Origin: Planctomycetota bacterium
GTDB taxonomy: Bacteria; Planctomycetota; UBA8742; UBA2392
Length of the DNA: 64,000 nucleotides
Assembly (NCBI GenBank): GCA_020425605.1
Contig: JAGQRH010000001.1
Span: forward strand, 156,650 to 220,649
Direction of reading: 5' to 3'
Shown here: positions 56,801-64,000 of the stretch, piece after piece
Layout: every line of letters begins with the position of its first letter
How positions within the stretch are numbered: position 1 is the stretch's first letter
The notes under the pieces: generated by a model
What the model was told of the DNA's origin: nothing
Database searches by the model: none
Seen by the model: only the letters and a program-made list of their open reading frames with translations
Made by a program: the position numbers and the translations under genes

Positions 56801-59800
56801 GGTGTGCAACTCGCCCTTCTGGACGGTCAGCACGTTGACGTGGAAGTTCGGGATGTGTTCGCGACCCATGGTCAGCTCAAGCTCAAGCTGGCCGCCGGTC
56901 TTCTGCAGGTCGACAAAGCTCTGGGTGACGACTTCATTGCCGCCCATGACGCTGATCAGCATCCAGGCGTCTTTGAAATCGCTGGCGAGCAGGATGTGGG
57001 CCTTCTCGCCCTCCTTGTACACCTTGGTCTGCGGCACGAGGCTGATGGTCCCGAAGCGGAAGCTGCCCGGGATCCAGTGGTCGGCCTTCACGATCACGCG
57101 TGTGCTGCCGACGATGTCGCTGCCCCATTCATCCTGCGTGCGATAGACCAGCTCGTAGGTGCCCGCCGTATCGAACGGTGTATTCCACCATGCAAGCCCG
57201 CGTTCGTCGGTCTCGAGATCGTGTGTGCTGAGAAGTGTCTTCAGCTCGTCGATCTTCGGCATGCCTTCTTCGTCGATCGTCTTGGTGAAGGTCACCTGGA
57301 AGATATCGAGCTTGCCCGGGGTCTGGACCGGCTTGTCGTCGGCCGTGACCGTGCGGACTTCGATGTCGAGGCGATCGCCCGGGCGATAGAAGCCGAGCTT
57401 GTTGTCAACGAACGCAAAGAACGCGCGGCGCAGGGCCTTTACTGAGCCCGAGCCGGTGATGGTTCGGCGTGAGCTGTCAGTGACTTCGACCTCGACGCGG
57501 TACTGGTGATCGTAGGTGCCCCATTCTTCGAGGGCCTTTTGCGTGTTCCACTCGATGACCAGCTCGCCCTGCTCATTGAGCTTGCCGGCGCTGTCGAGCA
57601 CCAGCTCGGAGCCCGAGTTGCGGTAGAACTGCTGGTCGGGCGTGCCGTAGTACATCGGCGTCTGCCAGTTGTAGAGCCAGTCGTAGGCGCGCGGGAAGTA
57701 GACGCGGTGGTAGTAGAAGTCGCGGTAGACCTTGTACTTCACGTCCGCTCCGGCGGTCGGGCCGCCGAAATAGTACGTGCCGCTGATGGTCGCGCTGATC
57801 GCCTGGCCCAGCTTGACGGGCTTGTCCGGCGGGGTGACGGTGACTTCGAATTCAGGCTTCTTGTATTCCTCAACCTGGAAGTTGCCGCTGCCGATCCAGT
57901 TGCCGCTGCCTGAGCGCACGTAGAAGTACCACGCGCCGAGTGCATCGTCTTTCTTGAGATCGAGGTCGTACTCGAGCGCGCCGAACTTGGTGGCGGAGAT
58001 GGTCTTGTTCAGCTTCTGCTCGCCGCGCGGGTTGTAAAGCTCAAGCTGGAAACGCGCGCCCGCCACGTTCTTCCATTCGCCGCCGTCGCGCTGGCGCAGC
58101 AGGATCTTGCCGTGCACGGAATCGCCGGGGCGATACACGGGGCGGTCCGTGATCGGGTACATGCGGGTGTCATAGGTGCTGTAGTCGTTCCAGCCGCGGC
58201 GCTGCCACCACGGGAAGCCCTGCTGCACGAATGCGTAGCGTCCGGTCTGTTCAGCAAACAGCAGGTAGCCGTCCCAGTCGCTGTTGCCGACCGTGGGCAC
58301 GCGGATGCGGCCCTGTGCGTCGCTGGTGTACTTGCTGACGTCGATGGTCCAGCGGATCTGGTCGTTTTCCCACCAGGTGTGCCAGCGCTTGTAGATGAAG
58401 GTGGTGTCAGCGAGCGGTGCGCCGCTTTCGCTGTCGACCATGATCGCCAGGTTCTCGTCCGGGTTGTAGGTCTGCACGACCACCTGCGCGTCGGTGACGA
58501 CTTCGAGGCGGCGGTCAATGACAGAGCCTGTGTCGACCTCGATCAGGTACGCGCCGACCGGCAGGGTCTGCGGCAACTCAAAGGTCATGCGGGTGTAGTT
58601 GTGCTGGCCTTCGTCGCCTGTTGTGTACGTCTGTGTGAACACCTGCTCACCGGTGTATTTCTTGACCAGCTCAAGCAGCGCCGGGTCGCCGATGCCGCTG
58701 AGTCCGGCGGCCTTGGCATCAAGGAAAGCGCGGTCCTTCATCAGCTCACTGACGTTGAAGGTCAAGGCCCGCACTTCGTACTTGGACACGTTGCGCGACT
58801 CGACCCACAGGCCGAGATGTTCGCCCTTCTTGAACAGGCTGCGTGTGGTGCCGACGTTTTCGCGGAAATACCAGCTTGCGCCGTTGGCCCACTTGCGGAT
58901 TTTCTTGTCGTCGGGGATGTTCGCGTCGGCCGCAACGGTCGAGACGGTCAGGCGCTCAACGCGCAGCTGTTGAAGGTTATAGCGGGCGCTGCTGGTCTCC
59001 GTGCTTTCCTTGAATGCTTCGTCCTCGATCAGTTTGGTGTAGGCCTTGTCTGCTTCGAGGTGACGGCCGACCTGTTGGTAGCAGTAGCCGATGAAGTACT
59101 GCGCGTCGTCTGCGTAGGGCGTGTCGTGGTAGTCCTTGTAAACGGACTCGAACACCGGGATCGGCGAATACTCGCCGGCCAGCGGATCGAACTTCTCGAG
59201 GTCCGGCTGGTACAGCATGTTCTGGATCGTCCAGTCATCGATCTGCGTGAGCGCGACCAGGAAGGTTCCCTTGCGATACATGGCGAGAGCGGCCATGTTC
59301 TGGGCCTTGCCAGGGCCGGCGCTGAGGACGTCCATGACGTCCTTGGGGAACTCGCGGCCCTGCGTCAGAAGCGAAGTGCAGGCCTGTTTCAGCTCGGTGC
59401 ACATTTTCACGAGCTCATCGTGTTGCTTGATGATGGTGTCGCGATCCTTGAAGTCGTGGCGGTAGTAGTTGTAGGTCTGCTTCTGTCCGTTGGCGTCGAA
59501 GTAGTCGAAGCTGTGCTGTGAGCGGCCGTCCTGGTACTGCCAGGTGTGCAGCGCGGCCGAGGCATCCAGGCCCGCGTTGAACGCTTCTTCCACCATGGCG
59601 AACGCATCTGCATCTTCGCCCAGCTTCTTCATGCTTTTGCGCGCTTCCGGCAGGAGCAAATCGAAAGACGCGGCGAGCCGGTCCTTTGCGTGCATGGCGT
59701 CGTCGCGTTCGGTGTTGTGGTAGCTTGAGTCCGCGATCCAGCGGCCCCAGCTTTTTACGCCCTTGCTGTTTTCGTAGTAATAATGAGGGCGCTCGGCGAG

Positions 59801-60157
59801 ATAGTGGCCAAGGCGGTAATCCACCCGCCCGCGCTGGAGATCCGTCAGCTTTTCGGAGTCCGCGAGCTCAGTCAGCTCTTTTTCGGCCTTTTCGTGATTT
59901 TCCAGCTGAGCCTGGCAGTGACCCATCCGAAGCTTGATCCGGAACCACTGGTCGCTGTCCGCGTTGTCCTTGAGGAACTTTTCGTAGGCCTCATAGGCCT
60001 TTCGATAGCTCTTTTCCTCGAACTGCTTGTCGCCTTCCTGCAGGAAGTCCGGCTTGTCCTCAGCCCACGTCAGGCTGACAAAGGCGCAGGAAATGGCCAC
60101 CAGCAGTGCGCCGCCGAAACCCAGCAGCAGCGTCTTCTTCGGGAACTTGCTCAGCAT
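53816..60157 (-). CDS. Giant bacterial alpha-2-macroglobulin with thioester motif
   Basis: ATG 60157 with GGAGAT upstream; 2113 aa, longer than typical bacterial alpha-2-macroglobulins (about 1600-1900). Signal/anchor at about 8-32. Residues 35-420 are helical and TPR-like (QFEEKSYRKAYEAYEKFL, YFIGYCYQQVGRHLEADKAY). Macroglobulin beta domains follow (about 460-1250; YPITDRPVYRPGDSVHGKIL, the typical MG2 opening). A disordered Gly/Arg/Asp-rich insert (about 1270-1340, with GGGKGGGTSFRRARGGGGRP) takes the bait-region position. The NG2/A2M segment (FPDNLTDWKIAARGIT) follows, then the thioester CVEQ at Cys1599 in FPYGCVEQTMSRFLPA and the alpha-helical TED. It traps proteases in the periplasm, usually with a penicillin-binding partner, which is absent here. 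Confidence 0.92.
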   Translation of the reverse strand: MLSKFPKKTLLLGFGGALLVAISCAFVSLTWAEDKPDFLQEGDKQFEEKSYRKAYEAYEKFLKDNADSDQWFRIKLRMGHCQAQLENHEKAEKELTELADSEKLTDLQRGRVDYRLGHYLAERPHYYYENSKGVKSWGRWIADSSYHNTERDDAMHAKDRLAASFDLLLPEARKSMKKLGEDADAFAMVEEAFNAGLDASAALHTWQYQDGRSQHSFDYFDANGQKQTYNYYRHDFKDRDTIIKQHDELVKMCTELKQACTSLLTQGREFPKDVMDVLSAGPGKAQNMAALAMYRKGTFLVALTQIDDWTIQNMLYQPDLEKFDPLAGEYSPIPVFESVYKDYHDTPYADDAQYFIGYCYQQVGRHLEADKAYTKLIEDEAFKESTETSSARYNLQQLRVERLTVSTVAADANIPDDKKIRKWANGASWYFRENVGTTRSLFKKGEHLGLWVESRNVSKYEVRALTFNVSELMKDRAFLDAKAAGLSGIGDPALLELVKKYTGEQVFTQTYTTGDEGQHNYTRMTFELPQTLPVGAYLIEVDTGSVIDRRLEVVTDAQVVVQTYNPDENLAIMVDSESGAPLADTTFIYKRWHTWWENDQIRWTIDVSKYTSDAQGRIRVPTVGNSDWDGYLLFAEQTGRYAFVQQGFPWWQRRGWNDYSTYDTRMYPITDRPVYRPGDSVHGKILLRQRDGGEWKNVAGARFQLELYNPRGEQKLNKTISATKFGALEYDLDLKKDDALGAWYFYVRSGSGNWIGSGNFQVEEYKKPEFEVTVTPPDKPVKLGQAISATISGTYYFGGPTAGADVKYKVYRDFYYHRVYFPRAYDWLYNWQTPMYYGTPDQQFYRNSGSELVLDSAGKLNEQGELVIEWNTQKALEEWGTYDHQYRVEVEVTDSSRRTITGSGSVKALRRAFFAFVDNKLGFYRPGDRLDIEVRTVTADDKPVQTPGKLDIFQVTFTKTIDEEGMPKIDELKTLLSTHDLETDERGLAWWNTPFDTAGTYELVYRTQDEWGSDIVGSTRVIVKADHWIPGSFRFGTISLVPQTKVYKEGEKAHILLASDFKDAWMLISVMGGNEVVTQSFVDLQKTGGQLELELTMGREHIPNFHVNVLTVQKGELHTQTCEIFVPPVDQFLDVQVTTDKEWYQPGQKGTISVTAKNNKGEPVAAEFALSIYDRSVEYIMPDRTPNIIKHFYGDRRSYRLNYANSYNTAVASRLMDNQKYEQYRWYGAPLGYGVHDWINWERNKFNFAEEKEAAKTKDSKSDRYARGFGSDKDEVDGRNAEDDPSGELGGGKGGGTSFRRARGGGGRPGSADDEGGEMQDGASNEPASPNASPVESLKKAEEKLADSLQEVANDAESATPRIRSNFKDSVFYSHRVVTGPDGKATIEVEFPDNLTDWKIAARGITEVAKVGEAFTNVKTKKQLILRDQAPRFFVEGDVVTLSGIIMNRYDVALAVKAMLMLNPLDSATAAEKAAFCSYELFPETQDVQQITVPANGEVRVDWRVRMTGAGNFKIRMLALSQIESDATEKSYPCKIRGAEMYQATTAVIKDGEKSQTFTVDLPDKLDPEQTNLDLQLSPSVAALAMDALPYLLEFPYGCVEQTMSRFLPAVIVRKTLEDAGVSLEEIGQRRAKLDYQGINPQAAYWYKHSPVFNTQTMNGIIDYGIKRLAIMQHGDGGWGWWQQGQSDTYMSAYVCYGLQTAKAAGVQFDNGMLDRGVKFLSGLARSEKNIHRVAYIAYVQAYCGAPDKELLDLIYNRRDDLTHQSRAMMCMAEWLAGDKERSRILISNIEDYRKEDLEHGTCWWEGGKDYWWWYNDKIETNAFVMQAFVMVDPTNKFLEQHVRWLAQNRKGSRWNSTKDTSHAVAALMAYAKATGELSRSYTVSVKMDGNEIHKWEVTPDNIFALQTNVRLNGQTITPGKHTFEISRVGEGKVYFSSFLSYFSKEDHLKASGNEIHIDRKYYKLVEKVEEIDVKNADGEGTHKEKRMTYDRIPLEDGANLLSGDKIEVELNLSADNDYEYLAFEDFKPAGCEPVALRSGQGYAGGLCQNVELRDDRVAFFVSYMPQGTARLKYQLRCEIPGTFSALPTQGGSMYVKEVKANSEEWKCTISDK

Positions 60158-60171
60158 TTCGATCTCCGAAA
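60157..60171 (-). promoter_or_regulatory. Shine-Dalgarno in a hairpin loop, alpha-2-macroglobulin gene
   Basis: On the minus strand TTTCG-GAGAT-CGAAA forms a 5-bp stem directly at the start codon; the A of the ATG is the last base of the 3' arm, and the GGAG site is in the loop and stem end. It could expose or limit the ribosome site. Confidence 0.4.
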
Positions 60172-60342
60172 CATCAAAAGTATAAAACAAACGCGTGCAG
60201 CATGACTGTCCGTGGAAAGTGTGACGCGAAAGGCACGTTACAGGTTCCGGCTTTCAAGTGGCCGGGAATCCGGAGGCGCCGAACGCCCTGAGCCTGACAG
60301 CCGAATCCCGAAATTGTGGCTACTCCGTGACACGCGTAAGCC

Positions 60343-60370
60343 TTGACGCTTAGGCCCTTTCAACTAACAT
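60343..60370 (+). promoter_or_regulatory. Candidate promoter of the 1042 aa secreted protein
   Basis: TTGACG (60343-60348) and TAACAT (60365-60370) separated by 16 bases, about 75 bases before the ribosome site. Confidence 0.38.
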
Positions 60371-60433
60371 TCGAGCTCCCCCCGCAGTCAATTTGCAGCC
60401 TCCCGGTGTCGTATTTTCGTCGCCGGGCAAGAC

Positions 60434-60450
60434 CGAAACCTGGAGTTTCG
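60434..60450 (+). promoter_or_regulatory. Shine-Dalgarno in a hairpin loop, secreted protein gene
   Basis: CGAAAC-CTGGA-GTTTCG: a perfect 6-bp stem (60434-60439 with 60445-60450) ends one base before ATG 60452 and shows GGAG in loop/closing position. The divergent gene has a very similar CGAAA/TTTCG arrangement. Confidence 0.45.
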
Positions 60451-60451
60451 C

Positions 60452-63400
60452 ATGCGTTATGTTTTTCGCGCAGTGGCGATCGTGGCAGTGCTGGGGTTTG
60501 TGTTCAACCTCGCCATCGCCCAGAAGGCCCTTAAAGAGCTGCCCGACGGCGCCGACAGCGACCTGAGCAAGGACGGCACACGCGAGGCCCACCAGGGAGC
60601 GGACAACCCGCGCCAGGGCAATCGCTCCGACCGCGATGGGCGTTTCGGCGGCCCCGACCCATACGGGCCCGAGAACTTCGAGCAGTTCATCCAGAAGGCC
60701 GAGCGCCAACTGAATGACCCGCAGTGGCAGCTGAAGATCGACTTGCAGGATCCGAAGCGCATTGTCATCAATCACGCCGACGGCAGCAGCGAAGAGTACT
60801 GGTACGTGCTGTTCCGCGTCGTCAACGACAACACCCGCACCATTAAGGACACCGAGCTTCCGACGCCCAACTCGGAAGACGTTGACCTGAACAACCCACC
60901 GTCACCGCTTGAGGTCAAGGACAACAGCGGCACCGACCGCGAAGGCGTGCCGGTGGACTGCCACCTCGACTTTGAGCTGCACGTCTTCACCCACGACATC
61001 GAGAAAAACCCGTGGGACGCCGGCGAGTACCCGTTTGACCCGGACGACGAAGTGCTGTCGCCCGAGGCTCTCGACCAGCGCCGCGCCAACATGAAGAGGG
61101 TGTACAAGCCGGTCAGCAACCACTCGGTGCTGCAGAAGGTCGCGGAAGCCGAGGGCCTGTATGAGTGGATGGGCAACTACGGCTATATCAACGAAGCCGT
61201 GATGCTGTTGCACCCGCTTAGCGACTTCCAGCGCCAGATCGGTTTCTCACATGAGCTGGACGCGCCGGACCTCAGCGGGCTGCGTTGCCTGCCGTATCGC
61301 ATCAGCACGTTCGTCGGTGGCGAGCGCGCCGAGGCCATTCGATATGTTGCTGTCTACGACGAAGACAACACCTTCGCCGGCGTGTTCGGCGAAGACGAGA
61401 CCCTGCCGGACGGCTCACACCTCGTGAAAGATGACTCTGACGAGATGTACGGCAAGCTCACCCAGCGCCGCTACATGGCCGGCGACTGCATTGACAGCTT
61501 CGGGCGTCCGTTGCGCGCTAACGATCCGGGCTATCTCAACGCCCGCATTGCGGGCAGCCGCGACGGCAAGGGTGGCAGCTATGGCGTGCTAGCGCCGGAT
61601 CATCCGGCCGTCGACCGCCCGGTGATGGTCCCGCACTACCGCCTGTATCGCGATGGCGACAAGGTGCTGTTCGACTACGACACCGGCATCAAACACGCCG
61701 ACTACCCGAACCAGACCTACCACATCAACGGCCGCATCGTCGGCCCGGCCGACGACCGTTTCGGAAACGCCGAGGAAGTCAGCGGCAGCACCGAGAAGTT
61801 CGGTGGTGATGTTGTCGGCAAGCCGGTCAAGGTGATCGACCATAAGGGCCGCCCGATCCGCAAGTACATCGTGACCTACGAAGCCGGCGAGCGTATCAGC
61901 CAGGCCGAGTGGGACATCTGGCAGCGTCGCCTGGGCCCCGGGCTGCTCTCGCGCTACCAGAACCTGGCGGACATCACAAATCGTCCGCTGTTGGCTGACG
62001 ACCCGCTGATCGGGCTGCCGAAGATCAAGATGGGCAATTTCATCGGCGATGAAGACCACGGCGCAGCCGAGGTCATCCAGCGCGGTGTGGATACCGGGCG
62101 TCGCGGCCCGCAGGGCGAAGTGATCCTGGACATGCAGGAATACACGACCGGGCGCCGCTTCAGCCCGCGCAAGATTGACCCCGCAGACTTCATGCGCGAC
62201 CCGGACGGTGAGTTCACCACGAACCGTGAAGCGCCGATCCCGCCCGGTGCGAACCTGAACTCGGGCGAAGAGTATGTCTACGCGCCGCTCGGCAACGCAG
62301 TGGAAGGCGCAGTGCCCGTGCCGGCCTTCGACCAGTACGGCGCCTGGCGCGACTATCGTGATGAGCTTTCCGGTGCGCGCATTCCTCTGACCGACAGCGA
62401 AGGCAAGCTTGTTCGCGACGATCAGGACCAGATCCTGTATCTCAAGGATTACGAGTACGAGTACGTCTACCTGTACGAGTACGACGTCACGCCACAGGAC
62501 GACGACGGCTTCAAAGGCGAGCATGGCGGCGACCGCTACCAGCTGGTGAAGGAGAACATCAAGTTCACCGTCAGCCGCGAAGCGGACGGCAAGCAGGTGG
62601 TGCTGCCGCTTATGCGTCTGATCTGGGAAAAGCGCGTCGTACGCGAGCCGCAGATCATAGATGGCTTCGAAGTTGTGGATGCGGACGGCAACGTGCGCTC
62701 CGTGACGGCCGACGAGTACCAGCAGATCAAGGGTGAGGCGCCGGGCCCGGACGTGGTGAAGGTCAAGATCGTCACCAGCAAGGAAACCCCGACGGAAGTA
62801 GTGGTGGGCGTGTGGGACGGCAACAAGTCCGTCGGCGCAAACCAGCGCGCGGAATCATGGGAAGACGCCGAAGAGCGCGCGACCCACCTGCCCGCGACCT
62901 TCGATGACAACGGCGAGCGCGTGCCGGGCGAAGCCAATCCCAATGTGACCGTTGAGAACCGTGAAGTGATCCGCTACGTCAACCGCTTCCGCAATCAGCA
63001 GGTGGTAAAGGACAACACGCAGCGCGACTTCAGCGGCACCGGCCCCGAAGCCGGCGAATTCGAGGAAACACCCGAAGAAGACAACGGCATCGACATGTCC
63101 AAGACCTACAAGACGTACAGCCGCTGGACCGTGCCGCCGCCGATGGTTTACCGCGACGACAATGGCGAGTGGCAGGTGCTGACGCGTCTTGCAGACAAGA
63201 TCGGTCCGGCCAACCGCTGGGACGGTATGGATGCACCCCGCTTCCTGACCCGCTACGTCAGCGAAATGTGGGGCGTGGCGATCTTCAAGGGCGTAAGCCG
63301 CGACTGGGACTACGCAAACGTCTACGTCCGCGGGCTGCGAGGACAGGTGAGCAATGCCGGGCTTACGCTCGACGGCAAGGTGACCAGCATGCCCAGCCCG

Positions 63401-63580
63401 GCCGACGGGACCAGCGAAGTCGGCAAGTCATTCTTCAACCCGCGCTATGTGGCTGAAGAGTGGGTCTACCGCACCCGCTACGAGCGCCTGGGTGACGAGT
63501 TCGAGAATTACCGCGACCTCATCCGCAAAGTGCGGACCTTCTGGTATCGAGAAGGCGACCGGGACATGTCTGGCGATTAG
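60452..63580 (+). CDS. Giant secreted protein of unknown family
   Basis: 1042 aa. Signal peptide about 1-23 (VAIVAVLGFVFNLAIAQ). The mature protein is very acidic and polar with many Tyr/Asp/Arg, almost no Cys, and no membrane span. Two domain-like halves can be guessed: about 95-260 contains YWYVLFRVVNDNTRTIKDTE and HLDFELHVFTHDIEKNP, and similar strands recur at about 700-780 (YQLVKENIKFTVSRE). Tyr-rich strands (YEYEYVYLYEYDV) occur near residue 670. Strand-turn-Asp motifs (DGDKVLFDYDTGIKH, DADGNVRSV) suggest repeated beta modules. No catalytic signature is recognised. It is divergent from the alpha-2-macroglobulin gene. Secretion is certain, function is not. Confidence 0.8.
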   Translation: MRYVFRAVAIVAVLGFVFNLAIAQKALKELPDGADSDLSKDGTREAHQGADNPRQGNRSDRDGRFGGPDPYGPENFEQFIQKAERQLNDPQWQLKIDLQDPKRIVINHADGSSEEYWYVLFRVVNDNTRTIKDTELPTPNSEDVDLNNPPSPLEVKDNSGTDREGVPVDCHLDFELHVFTHDIEKNPWDAGEYPFDPDDEVLSPEALDQRRANMKRVYKPVSNHSVLQKVAEAEGLYEWMGNYGYINEAVMLLHPLSDFQRQIGFSHELDAPDLSGLRCLPYRISTFVGGERAEAIRYVAVYDEDNTFAGVFGEDETLPDGSHLVKDDSDEMYGKLTQRRYMAGDCIDSFGRPLRANDPGYLNARIAGSRDGKGGSYGVLAPDHPAVDRPVMVPHYRLYRDGDKVLFDYDTGIKHADYPNQTYHINGRIVGPADDRFGNAEEVSGSTEKFGGDVVGKPVKVIDHKGRPIRKYIVTYEAGERISQAEWDIWQRRLGPGLLSRYQNLADITNRPLLADDPLIGLPKIKMGNFIGDEDHGAAEVIQRGVDTGRRGPQGEVILDMQEYTTGRRFSPRKIDPADFMRDPDGEFTTNREAPIPPGANLNSGEEYVYAPLGNAVEGAVPVPAFDQYGAWRDYRDELSGARIPLTDSEGKLVRDDQDQILYLKDYEYEYVYLYEYDVTPQDDDGFKGEHGGDRYQLVKENIKFTVSREADGKQVVLPLMRLIWEKRVVREPQIIDGFEVVDADGNVRSVTADEYQQIKGEAPGPDVVKVKIVTSKETPTEVVVGVWDGNKSVGANQRAESWEDAEERATHLPATFDDNGERVPGEANPNVTVENREVIRYVNRFRNQQVVKDNTQRDFSGTGPEAGEFEETPEEDNGIDMSKTYKTYSRWTVPPPMVYRDDNGEWQVLTRLADKIGPANRWDGMDAPRFLTRYVSEMWGVAIFKGVSRDWDYANVYVRGLRGQVSNAGLTLDGKVTSMPSPADGTSEVGKSFFNPRYVAEEWVYRTRYERLGDEFENYRDLIRKVRTFWYREGDRDMSGD

Positions 63581-63596
63581 CAACAAGAACCAACCA

Positions 63597-63628
63597 ACAA
63601 CCCCGGCCAAGGCCGGGGTTGTTTCTTT
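63597..63628 (+). terminator. Strong intrinsic terminator after the secreted protein
   Basis: A perfect 12-bp GC-rich stem (63597-63608 with 63611-63622), two-base loop, followed by TTCTTTT. Confidence 0.9.
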
Positions 63629-63728
63629 TCGGTCCGGCAACCCAGCCGTATGGGTGGAACGGCCATCGGAATTTCATGTCGCACGTGCTTGTAGGCTGAT
63701 CGTGTCTGTTGAACGAAAGGACATGGTC

Positions 63729-64000
63729 ATGAGTAACAAGAAGTGGCGGACCCCTGCGGGCGAATCACAGAAGACGGCGGCAGACTCGGCGACTGCTCAG
63801 CATGCGCCGCCCGAGACGAGCACGACGGCCTCGGGGCATAAGGCCCCGGCGCGGCTGCGGCGCCTGCCCGACGACTATCTCGAGAACGGGCACGAGGGCG
63901 ACTGGCCGGAGCCTGCGCCGGGTGTCTACCGCACCGCGATCGGCGCAGGGGAAGACCTGCGCGACATGCGCGTCAGCATCGCCGGGACCGCGCGGGGAGC
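63729..64000 (+). CDS. Hypothetical protein, 3' end missing
   Basis: ATG 63729 is chosen because AAAGGA stands 7-10 bases upstream; an in-frame ATG at 63723 is too close to it. The frame is open to the window edge (90 codons). The visible N-terminus is polar and disordered (NKKWRTPAGESQKTAADSAT, TTASGHKAPARLRRLPDDYL), followed by GVYRTAIGAGEDLRDMRVSI, perhaps the start of a folded domain. No signal peptide. Not recognised. Confidence 0.6.
   Translation, partial: MSNKKWRTPAGESQKTAADSATAQHAPPETSTTASGHKAPARLRRLPDDYLENGHEGDWPEPAPGVYRTAIGAGEDLRDMRVSIAGTARG

Larger units (their letters stand above)
60172..60451. other. Divergent intergenic region of the macroglobulin locus
   Basis: 280 bases without a gene. 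A plus-strand promoter candidate is TTGACG (60343-60348), 16 bases, TAACAT (60365-60370, 4 of 6). The minus-strand side has an AT-rich stretch near 60171-60190 (AAAAGTATAAAACAAA) with no clear -35. Confidence 0.45.

Noticed and set aside
1..64000. CRISPR arrays, tRNA or rRNA genes, transposases, integrases
   Set aside because: No regularly spaced repeat array, cloverleaf or recombinase motif was seen on either strand.

Overview
This is a GC-rich, densely coded bacterial chromosome segment with no plasmid, phage or rRNA landmarks. The gene content fits a member of the Planctomycetota or a related large-genome, secretion-rich lineage. It has several large prepilin-like secreted proteins, a free-standing MshEN (GspE/MshE N-terminal) protein, two ECF sigma factors each followed by a membrane regulator, a very long bacterial alpha-2-macroglobulin, many signal-peptide proteins without recognisable family, and a lysine/alanine/proline-rich histone-H1-like tail on an enzyme. 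The phylum is an inference from gene content only.

Layout. 1-7.7 kb: a truncated membrane protein, a DUF4349-type lipoprotein, two very similar ~590-610 aa PilX-like prepilins on the minus strand, then an ECF sigma factor with a FecR-type membrane partner. 7.7-19.4 kb is mostly metabolic. It holds a PRPP synthetase translationally coupled to an archaeal-type AMP phosphorylase, a ChaN-domain protein, GlmM with an H1-like tail, TsaB, an aldehyde dehydrogenase, a DUF2200 protein, a split Ada response (Ada N-half + Ogt), a membrane zinc-ribbon protein and an enoyl-CoA hydratase. 19.4-21.9 kb looks like a small accessory island: a repeat cluster that includes a copy of the 3' end of the hydratase gene, followed by two orphan hypothetical genes. 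22-29.5 kb: a Rieske/flavin-reductase fusion, a Na/Pi cotransporter, a GNAT acetyltransferase, a second ECF sigma plus membrane regulator, a radical SAM protein and a surface protein. 29.6-29.75 kb holds a candidate small RNA with promoter and terminator.

29.8-38.1 kb: two TPM-domain membrane proteins and a lipoprotein, a giant MscS/MscK-type channel, the MshEN zinc-ribbon protein and two tandem pseudopilins. 38.1-47.7 kb: a TPR protein, nifS-nifU (the NifU scaffold cysteines are altered), an orphan N6-adenine-methyltransferase-like protein, a GT2 glycosyltransferase, a hexapeptide acyltransferase, a DUF309 protein, and an SPFH/coiled-coil/beta-propeller protein with a small membrane partner. 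47.8-53.8 kb: two paralogous secreted proteins flank two paralogous polytopic GT-C-like membrane proteins. 53.8-63.6 kb: a 2113 aa alpha-2-macroglobulin with an intact CxEQ thioester motif, divergent from a 1042 aa secreted protein of no recognised family. The window ends inside a new ORF.

The most promising leads are the NifU homologue lacking canonical scaffold cysteines, the SPFH-propeller operon, the ~95 nt structured RNA at 29.65 kb, the AMP-phosphorylase/PRPP-synthetase operon, the in-frame internal start in the second sigma operon, and the divergent alpha-2-macroglobulin locus. All functional calls were made by reading the sequence; no database search was run.
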